From Branchiostoma floridae (Eukaryota; Chordata; Leptocardii; Amphioxiformes; Branchiostomatidae), in the NCBI RefSeq assembly GCF_000003815.2, contig NC_049994.1:16476523-16540522 (forward strand): DNA of 64,000 nt, given 5' to 3'. Below the pieces are notes generated by a model that was not told the DNA's origin, did no database searches, and saw nothing but the letters and a program-made list of their open reading frames with translations. Position 1 is the first letter of the stretch. Every line of letters starts with the position of its first letter. The position numbers and the translations under genes are program-made. Below are positions 55,650-64,000 of this stretch, in pieces.

Positions 55650-58192
55650 GTTGTTGTCCAACCATGGACATGAGATTTGTGTTTAACCATTTTTTCACCC
55701 TTCATTTAAGTGTATTTTGACTAATTAATACTCTAATCCCCGCTCGCTTTATGAATACATGAGGTACTTTGAGCCATTTGACATTTTGACATTTATGTAT
55801 TTGCATATTTTTAAAAACTGTATGCCTTGTCAGCCTCTTGTTAGTGCGTCTTGCTCTTGTTCCTGTAATTCCAATTGTAACAGATAGGTGTCACTTTCTG
55901 CTGTCATCAAAAAGTTACAGGTATGGCGGGAAAGACAGAATTTTGGCACAGGCAAGGCTAGCTATGAGCTGTTATATAGGGAAATCCGATGGCTATCCAT
56001 ATAAGGACAAACATATGCAGCTATGGTCATCAAACTCAGGTGATCTTTGCGAGAAACACTCTTAGACAATGGTCTGATTCAGTTTGGGAGAACAGCTTTT
56101 CCAGACTTTGTATGTCTGCAGTTGGCCTCAACTACATTCTATGGGGTACAGTATGAGGTACACTGTTTATGTTTTGTTCAGAAAGTTGGGAGTTGATACT
56201 ACTGGGTCATACCAAAAACTTATAATGGTACATACTGCATTCCCTACTTATAAGTTAAATTATTTTTAGGCACTTTCAGGAAAGAGTCTGGGAGTTGAAC
56301 ACACAACGCTACCAGTGGACTACTTTTAGCCCCGTCTTGCTGTAGTGGCGTGTGTGGCCGAAGGGCTTCAGAAACAGAGATTTTCACTGCTCCGTATGCA
56401 CTAAAAGTAGTGGGAAGAGTCACTTCTTTACTACAGGTACATGTAGAATTACTGTCAGTTAATCTACGTGAGACAGTTTTGAGTATAATCCTGATATCTT
56501 TATTGTAGCTGATAGAATAAATCATATCTGAAAAGGCATTCAAATCTTTCAGACAAAACAATGTTTACAGCCAACAAACCTTCACACACTGCATGGGCTA
56601 CAAATGTACAAAACATGTAGGTACATGTATGTGCAGAAGGGAATCTGCAATATGTACATTTAACATGCACAAATCTTTATGAATGTAGGTCAGTTATTCT
56701 GATCCCTACTGAGAGATTTGTAAGGGAATCGTGAGTGATATGGACTGGAAGGGTGAAAACAAGTTTTATGATTTGTGTGATAAATGGTGCATATTTGAAC
56801 TGCTGTGTAACTTTTGTTCAACATGCATACTTTTACTACAAGGCTAAGTTTATATTATGTCATGTGTGGCTACTCAATAGGAAATACTCGACAATAGACT
56901 TGATAACATTACATATATATGACAATGCATTTTGCTTATCCTACTACGAAGTGCTGTACTTATCAACAGCGTACAAACAGCTTAATGTTAGTTCGATGAT
57001 TCATAAGAATAATTGTGAATAACACAATGGTCAAACATACACAGCTACAAACAGCTTGATGTAAGCAAACGTACACAATACTAGATATGACTTACACATG
57101 TACCAGCTCTACTTGGAGCCCATGCCTGTAAGCAGCCCGAGGCATAGTATAAATGGTTTCTGTTGTGTTCAATGGAAAATAACAAGCACACGCATGTAAA
57201 GAAGTAAGCCAGTGAGGTGTTGACATTTTGGCACAAAATCACGCTAGTTATCAACGAAAAATCAGTGACACCTCAAGCTTGACGCGGTCATAATGGGCAG
57301 GGATTTGGTCCTGTGCAGTGCCAATTTTTGGTGGTCGCAGTCGCGTTGGCCGAGTGGTCGTCTTGAAAAGGTCACTAAATGCGTACGTCAACGGGGAAAA
57401 TTTTAGGAGGTCGGATTGAAGACCTGTGGTTGCTTGGGCAGGTTTGACTGTACTTGCAAATTGGTACGTAAACAGCAACCAAAGTACCAAGATGCATACA
57501 AATCTGTCTTGAGTCTTTTAAGCTGCAAACAACTGGGACCAAAAACAATGTTTCCTGTCAAAGCTTTGCTCCTTCCCAGAGCTAACTACATGTATGTACT
57601 CTGAGAGATTATACAAAATGTAACACATACATGTATACTTAAGTAGCAATTGGCCTTTACCCTCTTTGGAACAACATAATATACTAACCCTGTGTCCAGA
57701 CTGATACAGTGGCAGTGATATCACCACCACATCTCCACCTGGTGACACCTTGAAACCAGCGGACAAACTTGAAATAACTGGTGAATACGTAGGACTTGCT
57801 GCGTTTCTTAAATTCATAAATGTATAAACAATGTCTCCAGAGTCCCACACAAGGTCTTTGACCCATATACACTGCATAATAGAGTCGTTTTTGGTCGTTT
57901 GTGGTGTTTCTGGGTCGTTTGTGGTCGTTTGTGGTGTTTAGGCAGACCGAAACGAAGGGACCAATGATGTTGTGTATAATTTGCTCCATATCAAGTCGTG
58001 AAGGCAGGCGACAGTATTTTTTACACTTCAATGAGAACGAGCATACATTTGTATAGCCAATCATTTGTATGATTAATACTCGATTATTATCTGAAGTCTG
58101 GAAAACAACAAAATGTGATTTTAATGGCCAGATTACATTGTGTAATATACTAAGTATATTATAGCATGAAGTTTACCTTCCATGGTACAGCA
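55650..58192. other. NHL-4 upstream / NHL-2 downstream spacer
   Basis: The left half is the segmental duplicate of 48.4-49.9 kb. The right half (56.7-58.2 kb) holds a GTCGTTTGTGGT minisatellite at 57886-57942, an NHL tail remnant at 57686-57755, and a block at 58078-58140 also found downstream of NHL-4 at 50899-50960. No intact gene. Confidence 0.55.
57686..57755 (-). pseudogene. Remnant of the last NHL blade
   Basis: The reverse strand shows VSPGGDVVV and SVWTQG with the usual TAG, as in the NHL genes, but the residues between are missing and upstream sequence does not match. Confidence 0.8.
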
Positions 58193-61100
58193 CTAACCCT
58201 GTGTCCAGACTGATACAGTGCAATCTTCCCAATCAGTCACTACCACATCTCCACCTGGTGACACAGCAACACCACAGGGACCCTTCATACCACTTCCAAT
58301 GTTACACCGAAATCTGCCCTGACTGTCAAACATTTTCACACAACAACTTCCACTGTCAGCCACAATGATGTTTCCCATCCCATCAACACAAATTCCACGA
58401 GGATATTTCAACTGACTTTCACCATATCCCTCACTCCCAAACTTGAACTTGAAGTTCCCCTCTCTGTCCAAGACATGGACACAGTGATTGCTGGCATCAG
58501 TGACCAGAATGTTTCCCTTCCCATCCACAGTGACATACCGTGGCCACCAAGGTGTTGGTGACCTATGACCTGAACCATATATCCCCACATCAGAACCATC
58601 TTGTTTAAATACTCGAAGTTGACCATTCTCCCCATCATACTCTGTAACAATCACCTGTTCAGGTTCTGTTGCCATAGCTACAGTTATGCAGCATAAAAAC
58701 TCAACATGTGGAATATCTATTTTGACCAAACCTGTGCCTTCCCTGGAATACTGCACTACATGATCCTCACCTACCACCCAAAGGTTGCCATTTCCATCTA
58801 CAGCAACATCCTCAGGTTTTAACGTTTTACTGGTTTCCCCTGGCACAGTTGTTGTGAACTCTCTGATATAAACACCATCCATTGTGAACACCTGGATTCT
58901 TTTGTTACTGCGATCAGCAATGTAAACCTCATTGTCCTGTGAGACAGCTACTCCCAAAGGAAATTCCCCCCTGTGATATCCCTCTCCCCCAAACCTGACT
59001 TTCCTCACCCATGGTTGTCCCACCCTGATTGGCCTGACATTTGCACCAGAATGTTTCCTTTTTGCCTGAACCACTGACTGTTTGACTTGCCCTGTATTTG
59101 TTGCTGCCAACTTATCCATTGCAAGTTTGTCAGACATGGGGTGTTTTGGATCTTTCTGCTGACTTCCCCTCTCCACCGGTTGCTTGGCTGTCAGCAGCTC
59201 CTCTATTCTGGCCTCCATGTTCTTGTTGGTCTCTTGAAGTTTCTGAATTTCCCCATTCATTTTTGCCTTCTGTTCCAGGAGGATTTTCTCCTCTTTCTCG
59301 TTTTTCTCTTTTAGAATCTTTACCTCCTTCATCAAGGCATCTACTCCCTGCCTGCCAGTCAGCACCTGCCCCTGCATTGTCTGAAGCTGAACTTTTACCT
59401 CTTGTTTGGATTTCTCTCTAGTTGTTTGTACGGCTGACTGTACTTGTCTGTACAATGTGGTGTTATCGGCCCTGTCTGTAAAGGGTTGGTCCTCCCTACC
59501 AATCACAGCCAGGTCTAGGCCTCTCAGACTGGAATGGTCCACGTGTCTGCTGGGGGGTAGCAGGGTCATTAGGTTGTCGACAGAAGTGGTACGGTCCAGT
59601 CCTGTTCAAAAGGAATAATTGAGTAATAGTATGCAGTTCAGTTCATCTTCAGATAGGTAAGACCAAGTGACACCAGTACTAAAAGTACTTGCTGCTCTAT
59701 AAACATTTACTGTCATATTGAATTTTTGTGCTAAAATTGATCAATCATTAGCAAATATTTTCAGTTCCATTGAAATGAAGTCATCTGTCTGCCAAACAAA
59801 AACAAGACATAAGTATAAGTTGCATTTCTCACCTCGCCCCAGTCTGCCTCGTACTCCTACATAGTCTTCATGCTTCACCTGGAGCCTCACGATCAGCTGT
59901 GCACCCTTGACCTTGTCCTGTAGGTGTTCTGAGATGAGGATGTGTGAGAGTTGTTGAGACAGGCTGCCCTCCCCCACCCTGTAGTGGTTGTGGTAGAACC
60001 TGTCCACATCAGTCTGGCGCAGGAACGTCAAGAGGAAGATGACAGATCCCTTAAGAGCTCTCTTCAACAGAGCCTTGTGCTTTTTAAAGAGTTTTCGTAC
60101 TTTCCTGTAGCGAACAGGATCATTGAGCACCTCTACAGTAAATAGAGTTCGCTCAACTTCCAGGATTCGCTCTGAGATTTGTTTCCTGATGTCCCCAGTG
60201 TGACTCTGATGAGCAGATGTTTGGTTCGCCATGCCCAACTGTACGTGCACTGGAAGGTCTGGATCTGTACAGCACAGTTCTGGAGATAGATACAGAAGGA
60301 TGAAAAAAATAGTGTCTATGTGAACACCTTTTAACCAAAGTGTTTTGTGCAATCTTGAACTATCTTAGATATGCTTTCCATTTGGAATATTTTGGTGGGA
60401 AAATACCATGTTAATCATTATTGAAATGAAATGACTAACATTGCATCTGAACCTGAAAATTTTTATTTTTTGTAGTCTTATGTAATTGATCAAAACAGAA
60501 ATTTACATGGGGAATGTACATATCATTCATACACTTAACACATTATACATAGACATTGTATGGACTGTACAGCCATCAGATGAACAAATGGAATAGTTTT
60601 AAATGACGTTTACTGAGAGTGTAATTGTTTGCTTGCAACTATTGTTTTTTTTATTTATCTGTATCATATCAAGTAAGTCTCATACCATGATATTTGTCCT
60701 TCAGACTGTCCACCACATGTTGTAGCTCTGCATCTTGTAGGGCCTCCATCAGCACATGTATGGTGGCAGCGTTTCCCTCCCGCTTGTACCATTGCTGTAA
60801 CAGGTCCATACAGCGAGACTTGTCATCCCGGTGTTTGCCATCAATGTTGTCTATGTCTGGTGTCTCAAACCCAAGACACCAAGCCAGGTCCTTCCAGTCT
60901 GAGCTTACCTTGTTCTTAATGGAGAGGAAATACCTTCCAATACCTGCAAATAAACATGACATGTAGAATGGGGAAACATACTCAGAATGTATATTTAACC
61001 AACACAAGAGAGATATCCAACCCGGAAGTTCTGCTGCAGTACCGTAACAGGTCACTAGGGGAGCCAAAATCTAATTGTTTCCATGTCTCATCAATACCTA

Positions 61101-61566
61101 CTCACATACTGATTATCAAATTAGAATACAATTCGTCTAGGCATTCTTGAGTTATGCTGGTCTTCTAAAAAAATGCAAACATACAAACACACAAATGCTA
61201 CCCAAACATAACCTTCTAGGCAAAAGTAATTATTGTAATGTCATAGAAATACATGGATGTTGAACTCCAAACTGCCAGGCCTTATGCTTGAGATTAAGGC
61301 AAGAAGAACTACATAATAACTTCACAAAAAGGTTCAATTTCAAAGAATGTTCAACTCAAATATGTTGAAATATCCTATAACAGTAGACGCCAGTTAATTG
61401 CACAATGGATTGCTGCACACTTCTGTTAATTGCACAGAATCCCAAAATAACTTCGTATTATTACACCATGCAGATAATTGCATGAAATACGCTGGCAAAT
61501 GGGGTGTGGAATTAAGCTGCTTCTACTGTATATAATTGACATGAAGATCTCACCTTGTTTAGACAT
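58193..61566 (-). CDS. NHL-2: death domain + TRADD-N-like domain + coiled coil + six-blade NHL propeller
   Basis: Exons: 61566-61554 (MSKQ), 60943-60686 (death domain), 60258-59833 (TRADD-N-like; an in-frame alternative acceptor at 60279 adds seven residues), 59601-58193 (coiled coil and NHL); 701 residues. The most complete family member seen. Death domain: SSDWKDLAWCLGFETPDIDN, then CMDLLQQWY and AATIHVLMEAL. The TRADD-N-like part reads LEVERTLFTVEVL, IFLLTFLRQTDVDRFY, GSLSQQLSHILISEH and AQLIVRLQVKHEDYV. A coil of about 100 residues (TLYRQVQSAVQTTREKSKQE onward) leads to the propeller (EFPLGVAVSQDNEVYIADRS to GVAVSPGGDVVVTDWEDCTV). The linker exon is absent. A noncoding first exon ends at 61861. 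Intron 1 carries a Tigger MITE and a family C repeat. Confidence 0.9.
61015..61215 (+). repeat. Interspersed repeat family C, copy 4 (partial)
   Basis: GAAGTTCTGCTGCAGTACCG, AGGTCAC, CAATACCTACTCACATAC and GCATTCTTGAGTTATGCTGG match the right half of 54158-54945. Confidence 0.65.
61381..61528. mobile_element. Tigger/pogo-like MITE, copy 2
   Basis: A 148-bp relative of 4136-4302 in inverted orientation: CAGTAGACGCCAGTTAATTG at one end, CTGCTTCTACTG then TA at the other. In NHL-2 intron 1. Confidence 0.7.
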
Positions 61567-61860
61567 GTTGCAGTCACACATTTCTCACAACTCTGATTCA
61601 AAGCTCACATTGACATGCTCTGAAAAAGAACATGTTTTGCCATTATAATGTTTACTGGCAGCCAGAGCATGACATTAACAGTTCCTTAAAGCTGTACTAG
61701 TACAGACAAATCGGTAATGGCCATAGCAGACACTATAAACCATACCTGAAAGTGAAACTAAAATGTTGTTTTTAAACATGACAACCTAGTTTAGCAACTT
61801 TGTACTCAAAGATTTTTAGTGTTGCAGTTATACTGAAATCACCTGTAACCTACAGCTTAC

Positions 61861-62110
61861 CTTTCCTATAGACAAAGAATTGTTCCCTTGACTGCTTGTC
61901 TGAATCATGGTAGTGTCTCTGGCTTTGAGTCAACGTTCATTTGGACAGTAACACTTGTTACAGGCCTTCTTTTTGGACCCAGTGCTTTTTTTTTCCTGTT
62001 CCCTTGACTGACTTCTACAATCATGGCGGCATCTCTGGCTTCAGGGCAAGGTGTGGTTGGACAGTGGTGATTGTTACAGTCTTTTTCATTGGCTATTTTT
62101 GCCTTGAACA
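61861..62110 (-). promoter_or_regulatory. NHL-2 noncoding first exon, duplicated in tandem
   Basis: The donor begins at 61860. The upstream ATG at 61908 (MIQTSSQGNN) stays open through the splice and stops in exon 2 after SMSM. The block 61883-61990 is repeated at 61995-62110 (shared TTCCCTTGACTG, AATCATGG, TCTCTGGCTT, GGACAGT, TTGTTACAG), so two alternative first-exon regions may exist. Confidence 0.6.
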
Positions 62111-62331
62111 GTAACTGCTGTCTCTTGTTGTTTTTTCTTGCTACAGACTTTTCATATCCCAAGTTTTCATAATTGAAAACTCAGCCTGGCATATTCACTA
62201 AATACAACTGAAGACTTCTGTTTTTGACAATTATGTAAAGCAAAACTACACACCAATTATGGACCCTGTACTGAATACCTGTGCAGGATTCCTTACACCT
62301 GAATGCACCTTGAGGTAGAACACGCCCCTCA

Positions 62332-62347
62332 AGGTGAGACAGGGTCA
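62332..62347 (+). promoter_or_regulatory. Conserved DR4-like element upstream of NHL-2
   Basis: AGGTGA-GACA-GGGTCA: both half-sites as in NHL-3 and NHL-4 while one spacer base differs. The flank ACACGCCCCTCA is also kept. Confidence 0.42.
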
Positions 62348-62349
62348 AG

Positions 62350-64000
62350 GTTCATCAGTGACAGGCTCTATTATTGTTGTGATCTGACTGTAGTTGTGTG
62401 AGATAAGTTGAATCAAAGTTCATTTGGCTCAATTAAAGCCCACTGGCTACATGAATATAGGAGCTTACATTAACTTGCTCTTATAAAAGACACATTTTCA
62501 CATTTTTTTTTTGCAATTATGTTTATTGGCATTACTAGACAGGCAACATTTCCAAGCAAATGCAGCATATTTCATAATATCTCACCCCATGCAAAAGTGG
62601 ACTGTTCCAAAAGTGAATATCAAAAGAAAATCAACCCCAGTGTGAGAATGGACTCTTTGTGATGATGATGAACTTCCTTTTAAATTGGACAGGTTCAAAA
62701 AACACTTTGCAAAATTGGACTTTGCAGATGATTATCCCAGCCCAAAATTGAATTGCCCCAAGAATGGGCCCTTTCAGTGGTAGCCACATGTAATGTGAAC
62801 AACTCTCAAAACAACAATTTCTGAATCCCCTGCCCCCCAGTCCAAAATAGATTTCTCAAAAGTTTCCCCCCTCCCTTCCTGGAAAAAAATGGACTCTCCC
62901 AGCAACAACCTTATGAAAAGTGGAGCAGTCCAAATATACTTTTGTATCACCCTAGTCTAAAAATGTATTTGAAAAGTCCCCTCTGCAAGAATGGACTCTT
63001 TCAGCGCATACCATGTAAAGTAAATAGTATTAGTGATTTGCACCACTGATGAAAGGTATGGGAAGGATTTTAACTTGAGTTCCTGAAAGTGCAGGCCATC
63101 TTGACTATGTATTCTTGTTTCTTTATAGCTAGTAGTAATACCGTCTTTAACCATATTGAAAACTGTAGTACATTCGAATTCAGTTCAAATTTTTATTTGA
63201 CAACTTCCAGACACCAAGAACCTTCATAACAACAACAAGAAAAAACTTCACACACTTAAGTATAACGGGGGCCGCCCTAAGACGGTCCCCGTCGTAAGAC
63301 GGTACGGATTTTTTGCTGATCTTATTATCCATAAGTACACCGTGTTTGTTGCCACTGACTATGCTAATTACAAAGGTAAATAAACCAAGTCCATGCACAC
63401 AGCTTTAATTTGCATTCCAAGTATACTTTAACATATTTACTTCATGTTTTTTTAAGAGCGGAATTCTAACAGTAATATTGACAGTGCTGAATCACTGCGG
63501 TCACCGGTCTCTGCGTATTGGCGGCTCGTGTCGCTAACTATACGAACTCATCCAACCAGTCACACAACTGCCATGATACACATAAATAAAGCTCCATAAA
63601 ACACTATGAATATGGGTCCTCAAATGTTTGTTGAGAAGAAAAGCAACCAGAAGGAAGCGACATAAACATTGCCACCATTGTACTCCCAAGGGAGTGTGGC
63701 CGTGAAGGTGGCAGACTAGAGAACGCTCCAAAGATTTATTTGACTGTAACAAATGATTCGTGCTGTCTATGAAAATAAGACTTGAAAGAGAGATGTAGAT
63801 GATATTTTTATATAATCAGACAGAGTTTTGTTGATGTTGGCGTTGTCGTTTTTTTGTAATGGTTTTTTTAGTCGGGCATTCACAATCAGTGCATTCAGCC
63901 CATTGACCGTAAAACATCAGCTGGATTGTTCTAGGTAGAGCCTTCCTCATGTGAGACAAGAAGTACATACAGTCACGATTTTACTGTCAAAAGAAAGCTA
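62350..64000. other. Right end of window: repeats, no gene seen
   Basis: 62575-63005 holds a degenerate series of TGCAAAAATGGACTGTTCC-like units also found in NHL-5 and NHL-3 introns near 39545 and 46195. 63178-63250 resembles 49708-49780 (TTCAGTTCAAATNTTTATTT block, AATAAA on the minus strand). A CpG-rich TAAGACGGT repeat lies at 63265-63310. No exon of DARS1 or an NHL gene was found here. Confidence 0.5.

Noticed and set aside
57335-57365. tRNA-Leu/Ser-like start (CGCGTTGGCCGAGTGGTCGT)
   Set aside because: It has a good A-box wording, but no B box and no pairing arms follow at tRNA distance.
40374-60966. Conserved antisense frames (LSTTCCSSA...) opposite every death-domain exon
   Set aside because: Conservation follows from the near-identical sense exons; splice sites and family similarity are only on the minus strand.
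61905-62162. 85-codon minus-strand frame starting MGYEKSVARKNNK
   Set aside because: It runs through the duplicated noncoding first-exon region of NHL-2 and shows no domain or conservation in the paralogues.
1-64000. Retroviral, LTR or Polinton-type elements
   Set aside because: No LTR pair, gag/pol/env, capsid or DNA polymerase B similarity was recognised; the reverse transcriptases here are of non-LTR type.

Overview
This looks like chordate nuclear DNA, most likely from a cephalochordate (amphioxus). The exons are short and dense with GT-AG introns. Four conserved eukaryotic genes read as clean spliced orthologues: HUS1, LTO1, CENPL and DARS1. They sit beside an expanded family of death-fold/NHL proteins of the kind amphioxus is known to multiply, and among many small DNA-transposon relics. 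The species call is inference; no bacterial, organellar or intact viral gene was seen.

Layout. 105-2730 (+): 3' part of a death-fold/coiled-coil/NHL gene (NHL-1). 2882-7324 (-): five exons encoding the first ~62% of the checkpoint-clamp subunit HUS1. An intronless LTO1 (6545-6970, -) lies inside HUS1 intron 1. 8200-19583 (+): CENPL in six exons, head to head with HUS1, with an 8.6-kb third intron filled with repeats. That intron holds a pair of ~1.2-kb inverted repeats, a 5'-truncated LINE, a LINE 3' fragment, a mariner deletion derivative and a compound GT minisatellite. 21470-33854 (-): a nine-exon, ~1653-residue multi-zinc-finger protein starting with the NuRD-type motif MSRRKQ, convergent with CENPL. 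34529-36762 (+): first three exons of cytosolic aspartyl-tRNA synthetase (DARS1), head to head with the zinc-finger gene. 38296-61566 (-): four more NHL genes (NHL-5, -3, -4, -2 in coordinate order) with matching exon structure. 61.6-64 kb: their upstream DNA and repeats.

The main story is the NHL family. Complete members start with a 13-nt coding exon (MS-K/E/G-Q), then a death-domain exon of exactly 258 nt. Two optional modules follow: a 96/117-nt basic linker exon, and a 420/426-nt exon whose product resembles the TRADD N-terminal domain. A single large exon then encodes a coiled coil and an NHL beta-propeller. Every junction upstream of the last exon is phase 1, so modules can be added or lost without breaking frame, and the five genes show different combinations. 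Conserved noncoding first exons with an upstream ATG, and a conserved DR4-like element further upstream, suggest shared regulation. I read this as a lineage-specific family of death-domain receptor/adaptor proteins with a TRIM-like propeller; ligand and function are not known from the sequence.

A second theme is tandem duplication of exon edges. CENPL, the zinc-finger gene (at least three places) and DARS1 each carry decayed partial copies of a real exon beside it, often with a usable splice acceptor. A third is that NHL genes lie where the missing 3' exons of HUS1 and DARS1 would be expected, so these genes either enclose NHL genes in long introns or are broken.
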